NCBI GenBank assembly: GCA_964583605.1
Contig: CAZOWL010000015.1
Location: forward strand, 1 to 57,760
Source of the DNA: CAZOWL01 sp964583605
Lineage (GTDB): Bacteria > Pseudomonadota > Gammaproteobacteria > Chromatiales > Chromatiaceae
Direction: 5' to 3'
DNA: 57,760 nt
Part shown: piece by piece, positions 40,707 through 50,063 of the stretch
Numbering within the stretch: position 1 is the first letter of the stretch
Layout: the number at the start of each line of letters is the position of its first letter
Made by a program: the position numbers and the translations under genes
The notes under the pieces: model-generated
The model's database searches: none
What the model saw: the letters and a program-made list of their open reading frames with translations, nothing else
What the model was told of the DNA's origin: nothing

Positions 40707-43700
40707 ATGACTGCAGATCACGAGGACGGCCGGCAGCCTGCAGCCCACGGCGGTCTACCGGCGGCCGCATCGCCCGCAGCGAGCGTGTATGGCCGGCGCG
40801 AGCGCGCCCTCGCCGCGCTGCGGCGGGGGCAGTTCGATCTCGCCGAGGCGGCCGTTGCGAGCGGCGAGCTGACTCTCAGCAATCTCATCGAGACGCTGCA
40901 CATTTACCAAGCCGAGCTCGAGATCCAGAACGAGGAGCTCCGCCAGAGCCAATCCGCCGTCCAGGCGGCGCTGACACGATTCACGGGCTTGTTTCGCACG
41001 CTCCCCATCGCCGAGCTGGTCGCCGACCCTCAAGGCTTGATCATCGATGCCAATCCTGTCGCCTGTGAGCTGCTTGGGCTGCGCGACCCGCACTATCACC
41101 ACCGCTTTCTCGCCCGCCTCATACATGAGGATGACCGTAGCCGCCTGCTCGGCATCATGAACCGGCTGCGTGACGGGGAAGACGCGGTGCTGCCGGAGGT
41201 GCGTCTCCTGGGAACCGGACAGGGGCCGCTGCTGGCCGATCTGCATATCGCCCGGCTGGCGCTCGAAGCCACCGACCGCAGCCGGTTCGTCTGTGCCCTG
41301 CTGGATCGCACCGATGCCGTGCGTCAGCGCGAGGCCCTGCGCGATGCCTACGCGCGGATCGAGCACAGTGAGGCCCTACTGGTTGCGACCGGTCGCCAGG
41401 CGCGCATCGGCGCGTGGGAGTTCGATCTAGGTGCGGCGCGATTGCGCTGGACCGTGATCACCCGCGAGCTCCACGAGGTCGGGCCGGATTTCGAGCCCTC
41501 CATCGAGCGTGCTACCGCCTTCTACCACCCGGACGATCGCCGGGTGATTCGCGCGGCGCTCGCGGCGGCCCTGCGCGATGGCACCCCTTACGAGCTCGAG
41601 CTGCGCCTGAGCACAGCCAAAGGGCGTTCGCTCTGGGTCAAGACCACCGCTGAGCCGATCCGAGGCGAAGGGGACCATAACGGCCTGGGCCAGGGTCCCA
41701 TCCTTGGCCTGCGTGGCAGCATTCAGGATGTCACCTCGCGGATCGAGGCCGAGCAGGCGCGACGCGAGAATGAGCAGAGATACCGCGCCCTGTTCGAGTC
41801 GGCGGCCGAAGGCCTGTCGATCATCCAGGATGAGCGGTTCGTCTCCATCAATCGCGCGGGCCTGAAGATGTTGGGCTATGACACGGCCGATGCGGTGCTC
41901 GGCCGGCGACCTTGGGACATCTCGCCGCCGCATCAGCCATGCGGCGAGTCATCCGAATCCAAGGCGCGCGAACTACTCCAGGGTGCGCACGGCGGGCGGG
42001 GGCAACGATTCGAATGGGAGCATCAGCGGGCCGACGGCAGCATCCTCCCGGTCGAGGTGACGCTGATCCCCGTGCAGCTCGCTGGTCGACAGAGCCTTTT
42101 CGTGGTCTGGGCGGACCTCACGGAGCGGCGCGCAGCCGAGCACCGAGAGCTGCGCGCCCGCGTCGTCTTCGACAATACCTCCGAGGGGATCGTCGTCACC
42201 GACAGCGATCAGCGGATCCTCGCGGTCAACCGGGCATTCAGCGAGATCACCGGTTACAGCGAGGAGGAGGCACTTGGCGCCACCCCGAGGTTGGTGCAAT
42301 CCGGGCGCCACGATGCCGCCTTCTACCAGGCGCTGTGGATGGAGCTGAACGAGACCGGTAACTGGCGAGGCGAGATCTGGAACCGTCGCAAGAACGGTGA
42401 GATCTACGCGCAGCTGACGACGATCAGCGCGGTCCGCGATCAAGCCGAGCGTCTGACGCACTATGTGGCCGTGTTTGGCGACATCACCCATATTAAGCGC
42501 TCGGAAGAGGCCCTGTATCGGCTCGCCCACCACGACGCCTTGACCGGCCTACCGAACCGGACGCTGCTTCGGGCACGGCTCGAGCAAGCGCTACAGAGGG
42601 CGCAACGGACCGGGCGGATGGTCGGCGTGCTTTTCATCGACCTGGACCTGTTCAAGACCGTGAACGACACGCTCGGCCACACGATCGGTGACGCCCTGTT
42701 GGTACAGGTCGCCCAAGCCATGGCGGCCAGGGTGCGTGATGCAGACAGTATCGCGCGCCTCGGCGGCGACGAGTTCGTCGTGCTCGCGGAGGATATTGAC
42801 AAGCCCAGTGCCGCCGCGCTGCTCTCACAGCGGCTGCTCGAGATCTTCAGCAAGCCGTTCGATATCGAGGGTCGAGAGCTTTACATCACGGCAAGTATCG
42901 GCATCAGCTTCTTCCCCGGCGACGGCCGCGACATGGACAGCCTGCTCAGCAACGCGGACGTCGCCATGTACCGGGCAAAGGCGAGCGGCCGCAACACTTA
43001 CCGCTTCTTCGAGCCGAGGATGACAGCCGGCGCCATGGAGCGCCTGCAGTTGGAGACGGCGCTGCGCGGGGCGCTGCCGCGAGGCGAGCTGACGCTGCAC
43101 TATCAGCCACAGGTACGACTCGGCGATGGCTGCATGCATGGCGCCGAGGTCCTGCTCCGCTGGAACTACCCGCGGCTTGGCGATGTATCGCCGCGGCGAT
43201 TCATCCCCATCGCCGAAGAGCTCGGACTGATCAACGAGCTCGGCGCCTGGGTCGTCGGCGAGGCCTGCCGTCAGCTCTCAGTCTGGGAGGCAAGCGGGTT
43301 GCTGCTCCCACGTCTTTCACTGAATCTCTCGGTGGCGCAGCTGGAGCGCCCTTCCCTGGTAGAAGAGATCTGCGCGATCCTCGCCCGCACCGGGGTCCGG
43401 CCCAACCGGCTGGAGCTCGAGGTGACAGAATCGATGCTGATGCGCCACACCGACCAGGTCATTGCCAATCTCCAGGCCTTGAAGGAGCTGGGTGTGACCA
43501 TCGCCGTCGACGACTTCGGCACGGGCTACTCGTCGCTCGGCTATCTTAAGCAGCTGCCCATCGAGCGCCTGAAGATCGACAAGACCTTCATCGACGGCCT
43601 CCCAAACGATCCGAACGACGAGGCCATCGCACGCAGCATCATCGCCCTCGGCCGGGGCCTCGGGCTCGACGTGATTGCCGAGGGCGTCGAGACACGCGAG

Positions 43701-43805
43701 CAGGCCGCGTGGCTTGAGCGCGAGGGCTGCTCGGAGGCACAGGGCTTCTTCTTTGGCCGACCGATGACTGCTGAGCAGCTGCTCGAGCATAAGAAGTGCC
43801 CGTAA
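40707..43805 (+). CDS. Cytoplasmic PAS-GGDEF-EAL protein (dual c-di-GMP enzyme, EVL variant)
   Basis: A 1032-residue protein without membrane helices. After a coiled-coil-like N-terminus (about 60-90) come four PAS domains (about 90-210, 225-350, 355-475 and 480-600), each with its own sensory pocket. The GGDEF domain (about 605-770) has an intact GGDEF with the inhibitory RxxD site (RDAD) five residues before it, so it should make c-di-GMP with feedback control. The EAL domain (about 790-1030) has EVL in place of EAL, but VTES, DDFGTGYSS, KIDKTF and AEGVET are intact, so hydrolysis is likely. It is transcribed away from the eCIS operon; the 112-bp repeat lies between. A link of c-di-GMP to eCIS control is speculative. 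Confidence 0.93.
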   Translation: MTADHEDGRQPAAHGGLPAAASPAASVYGRRERALAALRRGQFDLAEAAVASGELTLSNLIETLHIYQAELEIQNEELRQSQSAVQAALTRFTGLFRTLPIAELVADPQGLIIDANPVACELLGLRDPHYHHRFLARLIHEDDRSRLLGIMNRLRDGEDAVLPEVRLLGTGQGPLLADLHIARLALEATDRSRFVCALLDRTDAVRQREALRDAYARIEHSEALLVATGRQARIGAWEFDLGAARLRWTVITRELHEVGPDFEPSIERATAFYHPDDRRVIRAALAAALRDGTPYELELRLSTAKGRSLWVKTTAEPIRGEGDHNGLGQGPILGLRGSIQDVTSRIEAEQARRENEQRYRALFESAAEGLSIIQDERFVSINRAGLKMLGYDTADAVLGRRPWDISPPHQPCGESSESKARELLQGAHGGRGQRFEWEHQRADGSILPVEVTLIPVQLAGRQSLFVVWADLTERRAAEHRELRARVVFDNTSEGIVVTDSDQRILAVNRAFSEITGYSEEEALGATPRLVQSGRHDAAFYQALWMELNETGNWRGEIWNRRKNGEIYAQLTTISAVRDQAERLTHYVAVFGDITHIKRSEEALYRLAHHDALTGLPNRTLLRARLEQALQRAQRTGRMVGVLFIDLDLFKTVNDTLGHTIGDALLVQVAQAMAARVRDADSIARLGGDEFVVLAEDIDKPSAAALLSQRLLEIFSKPFDIEGRELYITASIGISFFPGDGRDMDSLLSNADVAMYRAKASGRNTYRFFEPRMTAGAMERLQLETALRGALPRGELTLHYQPQVRLGDGCMHGAEVLLRWNYPRLGDVSPRRFIPIAEELGLINELGAWVVGEACRQLSVWEASGLLLPRLSLNLSVAQLERPSLVEEICAILARTGVRPNRLELEVTESMLMRHTDQVIANLQALKELGVTIAVDDFGTGYSSLGYLKQLPIERLKIDKTFIDGLPNDPNDEAIARSIIALGRGLGLDVIAEGVETREQAAWLEREGCSEAQGFFFGRPMTAEQLLEHKKCP

Positions 43806-43966
43806 CAGCGCCATGCGAGAGCGCGGGCGAAGGAGAGCCCGTTACGGCGCCGTCGTTCGCGTTCATTCGATGAGCCCGCAGCCCGTGCAGCGGCCGTGAA
43901 CGGCCCGGGCCAGGGGCTACCGGCAATGGCCAAGCCCACCCCCTACCAAAACGAGGAAAGCGCCAT

Positions 43967-45472
43967 ATGGTCGAATCCGGGTTGGCGATCACGGCCACGT
44001 TTTTTGCGTATCTGGTACTGATGCTGGGCATCGGCGCCTGGGCCTATCGCCGTACCGCCGACTCCTCCGGCTACTTCCTCGGCGGCCGCAGTCTCGGCCC
44101 TTGGCCGGCGGCGCTCTCTGCCGGCGCCTCGGACATGAGCGGCTGGCTGATGCTGGGGCTCCCGGGACTTGCCTTCACCTCGGGTCTCGAATCCGTATGG
44201 CTAGCGGGCGGCCTGCTCGGCGGGACCTGGCTCAATTGGGCTCTAGTGGCCAGACGGTTGCGCATCTTCAGCTTCCTGGCCAACGATTCCTTGACGATAC
44301 CTGAATACTTCGCGAATCGTTTTGGCGATCCGGGACATTGGCTGCAGGTCGTCTCGGCGCTCTTCGTGCTGTTGTTCTTCCTGTTCTACACCAGCGCTGG
44401 CCTGGTCGCCGGCGGCAAGCTGTTCGAGACGGTGCTCGGTCTCGAGTACGAAACGGCGGTGATCGTCGGCACCCTGTGCGTCGTGTCTTACACCCTCTTC
44501 GGTGGCTTTCTCGCCGTCTCCTGGACCGATCTTGTGCAAGGCCTCCTGATGGCCGCGGCCCTGCTGCTCGTCCCGGTGATTGCGATTGAGGTCGACGGCG
44601 GTCCCGGCGCGATGCTGGCGACCATCGAGCAGGACCATCCTCACCTCTTGACGATGGTGCGCGACAACACCGGGGAGCCGTTGACCTTTGTTGCGGTCTT
44701 GTCACTGACGGCCTGGGGCCTCGGCTATTTCGGTCAGCCGCACATCCTGGCGCGCTTCGCTGGGATCCGTCGCAGTGCCGACATCCCGCTGGCCCGGCGC
44801 ATCGCTGTGGGCTGGTCAGCCCTGACGCTCGGCGGCGCGGTGCTCGTCGGGCTTGCCGGCGTCGCCTACGTCGACAACAACCTCGGTGGCCAGCTGAGCG
44901 ATGCCGAGACCATCTTCATGGTCCTCGTGAACGCGCTGTTCCATCCAGTTATCGCCGGCGTGCTATTGGCCGCGGTCCTGGCGGCCATCATGTCGACCGC
45001 CGATTCCCAGCTCTTGGTCTCCTCGTCGGCGCTGGCAGAGGACTTCTACCGCCAGCTGGCTCGCCCCCGCGCAAGCCAGCGCGAGATCGTCGCAGTCGGA
45101 CGCGGCGCCGTGGTCCTGCTGGCTGGGATCGCGCTGTGGCTGGCTCTCGATCCCGACCGCACGGTGCTGGGCCTCGTCGGGTATGCCTGGGCCGGCTTCG
45201 GGGCCGCGTTCGGTCCGGTCCTGATTCTGTCCCTCTACTGGCCGCGGATGAACCGGGTGGGCGCCCTCGCCGGCGTGCTGGCTGGAGGGATCACCGTCGT
45301 CGTCTGGAAGCAGCTCGAGGGGGGCCTCTTCGACCTATACGAGATCGTGCCGGGTGTCGTCCTCGCGACGATCGCAATCAGCGCGGGAAGCCTTCTGACA
45401 GCGCCGCCGGCGGCGGCGATACGCGAGGCATTCGACCGCTGTCGGGCAGAGCTTCGGCGCGAGGGCATCTGA
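43967..45472 (+). CDS. putP: Sodium/proline symporter PutP
   Basis: A 501-residue member of the solute:sodium symporter family, with about 13 membrane helices in the LeuT fold. The helix-2 block LSAGASDMSGWLMLGLPG and the segment RLRIFSFLANDSLTIPEYFANRF are strongly conserved in PutP, as is the helix-9 region IMSTADSQLLVSSSALAEDF. It imports proline with Na+, for osmoprotection or nitrogen supply. GAGGAAAG precedes the ATG by 6 bases. No putA gene is adjacent. Convergent with the next gene; the 161-base gap before it holds a GGCCGT-GA-ACGGCC palindrome near 43892 but no gene. Confidence 0.95.
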   Translation: MVESGLAITATFFAYLVLMLGIGAWAYRRTADSSGYFLGGRSLGPWPAALSAGASDMSGWLMLGLPGLAFTSGLESVWLAGGLLGGTWLNWALVARRLRIFSFLANDSLTIPEYFANRFGDPGHWLQVVSALFVLLFFLFYTSAGLVAGGKLFETVLGLEYETAVIVGTLCVVSYTLFGGFLAVSWTDLVQGLLMAAALLLVPVIAIEVDGGPGAMLATIEQDHPHLLTMVRDNTGEPLTFVAVLSLTAWGLGYFGQPHILARFAGIRRSADIPLARRIAVGWSALTLGGAVLVGLAGVAYVDNNLGGQLSDAETIFMVLVNALFHPVIAGVLLAAVLAAIMSTADSQLLVSSSALAEDFYRQLARPRASQREIVAVGRGAVVLLAGIALWLALDPDRTVLGLVGYAWAGFGAAFGPVLILSLYWPRMNRVGALAGVLAGGITVVVWKQLEGGLFDLYEIVPGVVLATIAISAGSLLTAPPAAAIREAFDRCRAELRREGI

Positions 45473-45561
45473 GAGACCATGAGCGGGGGCCGAAGATTGC
45501 AAGAGCCGCTTAGTCACGATTCAGCAACACCTGATACAAGCTTCTTGATCTACGCAACACA

Positions 45562-45631
45562 CGAAACACGCGAAAGTGAACGATCTGGAGAGGATGAAAG
45601 CGGCGCTCTTTCGCGTCTTTCGCGTCTTTCG
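45562..45631. terminator. Inverted repeat between convergent genes
   Basis: CGAAACACGCGAAAG (45562-45576) and CTTTCGCGTCTTTCG (45617-45631) are inverted complements at 14 of 15 positions. The unit CTTTCGCGT is also tandemly duplicated at 45608-45625. It lies midway between two converging stop codons, so a bidirectional terminator is plausible, but the 40-base loop is long and the element may instead be a dispersed intergenic repeat. Confidence 0.45.
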
Positions 45632-45637
45632 TAGTGA

Positions 45638-48481
45638 TTAGCCCATCCGACGGGACAGCCGCTTCGCGCCCTCTGGCCGAGCCCGTCGCTGCCCATCCTG
45701 TCGGTCGCGCAGCGAAGGGTAGTGCGGATAGAAATCGTCGATCGGTACCGGCTTACCGAACAGATAGCCCTGGAACACCTCACAACCGAACTGCAGCAAG
45801 TAGGCCCGCTGCTCGTCTGTCTCGACACCCTCGGCGACGACGCTCAAACCGAGTGAATGGCTCATCGCGAGCACGGCGCGAACGATCGCTGCATCATTTT
45901 GATCGCGGGTGATGTCGCGCACGAACGACTTGTCGATCTTGACCTGCTCGAGCGGCAAGTGCTTCAAGTAGGAGAGTGAGGAGTAGCCCGTACCGAAGTC
46001 ATCCAGGGCAAAGCCCAGTCCGAGTGCCTTCAATTCCTGCATCCGTGCGACAACCTGCTCGAGGTGATCAAGCACGACGCTCTCTGTCAGCTCGAGCTTC
46101 AGGCGCGAGGAATCGATGCCCGATTGCGCCACACGGACACGCACCTGCTCGACGAATTCGGGCTGGTGAAACTGGCGCGCACTGACGTTGATCGACAGCG
46201 TGAGATCGCGTGTTCGCGGGTCAACTTGCCAGCGCCGCAGTTGGGCACACGCCTGCTCTAATACCCACAAGCCGATTGGGATGATCAGCCCTGTTTCTTC
46301 CGCGAGCTTGATGAACTCCAGCGGCGAGACCGGCTCTGAGCCCGGCGGCTGCCAGCGCAGCAATGCCTCGGCCCCGATGACGATCCCGGCCATGTCGACC
46401 TGCGGCTGGAAATGGAGACGCAGCTCGTTGCCTCGTATCGCACGACGCAGCGCAGCCTCCATCTTGGCGCGCCGCTCGATCGCGGCCTGCATCTCTGGAT
46501 TGAAAAACCGAATCGCGCTGCGACCCGCGTTCTTCGCCTGGTAGAGGGCAACATCGGTCTGCTTGAGGAGCAGATCTGCGGCAACCTCTTGGCCACAGAA
46601 CAGCGCCACACCGATGCTCGCCGAGGTATGGTGTGCAGCCCACCCCTCACCGAGGGCATAGGGCATCGAGATCTCCTCGTGGACTTTTTCGGCGATCAGC
46701 TCGGCCTGCAACGCCGCCAGCGCCTCGTCGGGCCCGAGCTTGTTGGCGACTATGACATATTCATCGCCGCCCAAACGGGAGACCGTATCCTCGCGTCGCA
46801 AACAACCGGTCAGTCGACGCGCCACCTCGACAAGCAGGCGATCGCCGACATCATGCCCCTGCGTGTCATTGAGGTCTTTGAAGCGATCCAGATCCAGCAT
46901 TAAGAGCGCACCATATTCACGCGCCCGACTGTTACCGACCATTGCCTGACGCAACCGATCGAGCAACAGCCTCCGGTTAGGGAGGCCGGTCAAGGGGTCG
47001 AAGTAGGCTAGATTGTGGATCTGCTCCTCGGCGCGCTTACGCTCCGTGATATCGACACAGAAGCCCATGACGATGTCGCCCGGTAACGCGATCGCGCGCA
47101 GATCGGCGATGATCTCGGTGCGGTCCTTCTTGCGCAGCCCGATCTCTAATTCCTGCTGGCCGGTCTCAGGTAGACGGGCGAGGAGTGCCAGGTGCTCTTT
47201 CGCCCGCCCTGGCGGTGACAGGTCGGTAATCCGCATCTCAAGCAGCTCGGTACGTGAGTAGCCCACCATCGCGCAAGCCGATGGATTGGCATCGACGAAC
47301 CGACCGCGATAGTCGGCGACGAAGATCCCCTCGGGCGCGTGCTCGACGTAGGTGCGGTAGCGCTCTTCACTCTCGCGCACCTGACGCTCGAGCGCCTCGC
47401 GCCGCGCGATCTCTTCCGTCAAGGCCTCGTTGCGCGCCTGTAGGGTCGCACCATAACGGTTAGACTCCGCGACATCGGCCTCAAGGCGGATCGTTCGCTG
47501 GCGCATATGGTCGATCCAAAGCGCCGCCAGCATCAGGATGATGGGCGCGATGCTCGTGAAATAGAGAAAGCTCTGCGGTGTGATGTGTCCGTACAGAACC
47601 GACTCGGGGAGCACCGTCACCACCGAGACCGGCGACCCGACCACCGGCATGCGCACCGCTAGGTCGTAGGCCTCAGCAAGGCGGCTCGACGCAAGCACCG
47701 GCACAGAGCTCAACGCCGTCAGCGCACGCGGTGGTAGATCCGCCAGGGCCGCATTGTCGCCCTCGTCCAAGAGAGACGACTGGCCGGGCCGGCTGAGTTC
47801 GAGACCGGAGTCGGTGATCAGGAGCTGCCGAAAGCCCACGTCGACCGAGGACGAGGTCAGGTAGCGCGAGAGGAGGCTGAGATCCGACACCGTCACGACG
47901 GTACCGCCCGGTGTCCCACGGTAGTCGACTGGCGCGGCTGCGACGATTTGGGCCCGCGCCGCGTCTATCATGAGGCGTGTATCAGCCGTGGTCCCTACAG
48001 GCGCTGAAAAAGCACCTTCAGCTGGCGAGGTGTCCGCAAGCACCTCGCCTCCCTCTCCGAGATAAAGCAAGCGCCTGTAGACCGCCTGCCCCAACAACGT
48101 CTCCTGGCCCAGCCTGCGACGGAAATCCTCCTCGATCGCGTACAGATTGACGCCAAGGCCATAGCGCATCGACATCCCCAGGGCCCTGTTGCTGAGGAAG
48201 ACCTCGATCTCGTGGCTCTCAGCAAGCTCCCGCGCGAAGCTGCGCTGCTCGTCAATGAATTCGCCCATCAGCTCGGCGATCTGCTGAGCCTCGGCGAGCA
48301 GGCGCGCCTCGGCCGCAGCCCGGAGCTGCCCCTGCGCCTTGTAGGCGTTGGCGAGGAGGAGCGCCAGGTAGATGGCAAAGGCGCCGGCGATTAGGATCAG
48401 CCAGCGTTGACCCGTGATCCTGAATCCCAAGGCACTGCTCCTCGGCCGCCCGGCGCGGCAGGATGCGAATCCCGGGACCAT
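45638..48481 (-). CDS. Membrane-bound sensor PAS-GGDEF-EAL protein
   Basis: A 947-residue inner-membrane protein. A transmembrane helix (about 27-47, WLILIAGAFAIYLALLLANA) leads to a periplasmic Cache-like domain (about 50-300, with YLTSSSVDVGFRQLLITDSG), then a second helix (FLYFTSIAPIILMLAALWI). Inside are a coiled coil, a PAS domain (about 375-490), a GGDEF domain with GGDEY and the RxxD site RRED, and an EAL domain with intact AEALLRW, LTES, DDFGTGYSS, KIDKSF and AEGVET. Both synthesis and breakdown of c-di-GMP are therefore possible. The ATG lies 7 bases after the end of repeat copy B. Convergent with putP. Confidence 0.94.
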   Translation of the reverse strand: MVPGFASCRAGRPRSSALGFRITGQRWLILIAGAFAIYLALLLANAYKAQGQLRAAAEARLLAEAQQIAELMGEFIDEQRSFARELAESHEIEVFLSNRALGMSMRYGLGVNLYAIEEDFRRRLGQETLLGQAVYRRLLYLGEGGEVLADTSPAEGAFSAPVGTTADTRLMIDAARAQIVAAAPVDYRGTPGGTVVTVSDLSLLSRYLTSSSVDVGFRQLLITDSGLELSRPGQSSLLDEGDNAALADLPPRALTALSSVPVLASSRLAEAYDLAVRMPVVGSPVSVVTVLPESVLYGHITPQSFLYFTSIAPIILMLAALWIDHMRQRTIRLEADVAESNRYGATLQARNEALTEEIARREALERQVRESEERYRTYVEHAPEGIFVADYRGRFVDANPSACAMVGYSRTELLEMRITDLSPPGRAKEHLALLARLPETGQQELEIGLRKKDRTEIIADLRAIALPGDIVMGFCVDITERKRAEEQIHNLAYFDPLTGLPNRRLLLDRLRQAMVGNSRAREYGALLMLDLDRFKDLNDTQGHDVGDRLLVEVARRLTGCLRREDTVSRLGGDEYVIVANKLGPDEALAALQAELIAEKVHEEISMPYALGEGWAAHHTSASIGVALFCGQEVAADLLLKQTDVALYQAKNAGRSAIRFFNPEMQAAIERRAKMEAALRRAIRGNELRLHFQPQVDMAGIVIGAEALLRWQPPGSEPVSPLEFIKLAEETGLIIPIGLWVLEQACAQLRRWQVDPRTRDLTLSINVSARQFHQPEFVEQVRVRVAQSGIDSSRLKLELTESVVLDHLEQVVARMQELKALGLGFALDDFGTGYSSLSYLKHLPLEQVKIDKSFVRDITRDQNDAAIVRAVLAMSHSLGLSVVAEGVETDEQRAYLLQFGCEVFQGYLFGKPVPIDDFYPHYPSLRDRQDGQRRARPEGAKRLSRRMG

Positions 48482-48488
48482 AGCCCCT

Positions 48489-48600
48489 AACGATCATGGG
48501 GCGAGTCGAGCCGCCCCGGATGATGAAATGCCGCCTCGTCCCTGATCGTTCCCTCACCCCAACCCTCTCCCAGAGGTCGAGGGAGCGAAGGTGCTACGCG
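48489..48600 (+). repeat. 112-bp interspersed repeat, copy B
   Basis: Same length and orientation as copy A, with about 85-90% identity by eye; the inverted ends AACGATCATGGGGCGAG and CTCGTCCCTGATCGTT are kept. It sits in the short gap between the sensor GGDEF-EAL gene start and the solute-binding protein stop, and with copy C it brackets the latter gene in inverted orientation. Confidence 0.9.
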
Positions 48601-48647
48601 ATTATCATGGTAACGTCTGAATAATCTGGGGTCCACGTCGGCGTACA

Positions 48648-49541
48648 CTAGGGCATCCCGGCAAAGAATTCAGGGAAATACTGCCGGACGCCGGGGTAGT
48701 ACTTGTCGACCAGCGCATCATACCGCCCATCGGCCTTCAGCTCCCTGAGATACGCGTTGTAGGCGTCACGCAGTGCTGGGGCATCCTTCGGAAAGGCCGC
48801 GGCCAGGATCTGAGTCTCGGAGATCGGCCCAATGACCTTGAAGCGGCCTGCCCATTTACGCATGTCGAGCATCAGATCCGGGACATCGAGCAACGACAGA
48901 TCTGCGTCCAGCTGCAGCAGGGCTGGCACCATCTCGTTGATGTTCGTGCTCTTGGTGTAGGCGCGCAGCTCGATCCCCTCGCCCTTGAGGCCGTAATTCG
49001 CAGGATCCAGGCAGGTCTTCTCCATGACCAATAGGCTTTGCTGGCCGATGAGCGCCTTCGTCTCGGCGATGTCGTTGGTCAAGTCATCGCTGCCACGGAT
49101 CGGCTGGGTTAGGGAATCGGCCCGCGCAATGAGCATGACCTGGGATGGAAAGGTCGGCTCGGAATAGAGCAGGATCTGCTCTCGCCATGGCAGGACCGTG
49201 AAGCCCGCCGCGATCATATCGCCCCGCACTGGAAACTCGCCCTGTAAGCGGACCTCATCGCCAGAGCGAACGACATCTTGGCCCAGCAGGTCCCGGATGA
49301 CCGAGTAGAAATCGCTATAGACCAACCGGTAATCGACACCGAGGTAGTCAGCAAACCCCCGCGTCAGCTCGGCGTCGAGCCCATCGCCGGTGCCGGTCAC
49401 AAAATTCGCGTATCGGATGCCCAGATGGCGCAATTCGCCTCGCGCCTTGATCTCAGAGAGATCAGCGGCGCTCGCCGCAAGGCTGACCGCGATGCCGGCA
49501 AGTAAGAGCATCAGGATGGCAGGCCAACGATGTCCATTCAT
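48648..49541 (-). CDS. Orphan family-3 solute-binding protein
   Basis: A 297-residue secreted protein. MNGHRWPAILMLLLAGIAVS followed by ASA is a typical Sec signal peptide. The mature part opens with the SBP-3 pattern (EIKARGELRHLGI, then DGLDAELTRGFADYLGV and a MIAAGFTVLPWREQILLYSE block), and the C-terminus AFPKDAPALRDAYNAYLREL...YDALVDKYYPG is equally typical. It would bind an amino acid or similar small ligand in the periplasm. No permease or ATPase gene is near, so it may feed a distant transporter or act with the neighbouring Cache-type sensor (inference). The start at 49541 is chosen for the signal peptide; upstream in-frame sequence runs into repeat copy C. Confidence 0.88.
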   Translation of the reverse strand: MNGHRWPAILMLLLAGIAVSLAASAADLSEIKARGELRHLGIRYANFVTGTGDGLDAELTRGFADYLGVDYRLVYSDFYSVIRDLLGQDVVRSGDEVRLQGEFPVRGDMIAAGFTVLPWREQILLYSEPTFPSQVMLIARADSLTQPIRGSDDLTNDIAETKALIGQQSLLVMEKTCLDPANYGLKGEGIELRAYTKSTNINEMVPALLQLDADLSLLDVPDLMLDMRKWAGRFKVIGPISETQILAAAFPKDAPALRDAYNAYLRELKADGRYDALVDKYYPGVRQYFPEFFAGMP

Positions 49542-49607
49542 CAGTCGAACGCCCTGTCGGTATTGATTGATAGACCGAAGAGAGTGTTGCCGCCTTACAA
49601 TGAATTT

Positions 49608-49719
49608 CGCGAAGCACGTTTGCTCCCTCGCCCTCTGGGAGAGGGTTGGGGTGAGGGAACGATCAGGGGCGAGGCGACCTTTCATCATCTGGGGTGGCTC
49701 GCCTCGCCCCATGATCGTT
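49608..49719 (-). repeat. 112-bp interspersed repeat, copy C (inverted)
   Basis: Reverse complement of the copy A/B unit, full length 112 bp, very close to both. B and C enclose about 1 kb containing one gene, like the outer arms of a small composite element, though no transposase is present. Confidence 0.9.
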
Positions 49720-50063
49720 AGTCAAGGCCGGCGGCACCAGCGCTGTGCTGGCTCGCGGGAGACCTAGGCGCGATCGACTGCGACATCCCTCACGCAGGCC
49801 GCCACCTTGGCTCGGCATCCGATCACGCCCGACTGCGCGTCCGCGGTCGGGGTGCGAAACAAACAGGAGCGGCCCGGCTCTCGCCTTTGCGGCCGCACAA
49901 TTGCCGCTCGCGCCCAGGTTGCCACGTCAGGTGGCGCGATTGTTCGCTCCGCTCATGAGGCCTCCATATTGGACCGCCACAAAGGGTGCAACTGCCGACT
50001 GGATCGCAAGATCGTGTGATGAAGTCGCGTCGGGCGGACCTGCATCACAGCGACTGGGATGAG
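49720..50063. other. Intergenic stretch with no supported gene
   Basis: These 344 bases separate repeat copy C from the sugar dehydrogenase stop. Open frames here read as low-quality Arg/Pro-rich sequence and lack ribosome binding sites. I see no promoter, terminator or RNA that I can defend. Confidence 0.6.
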
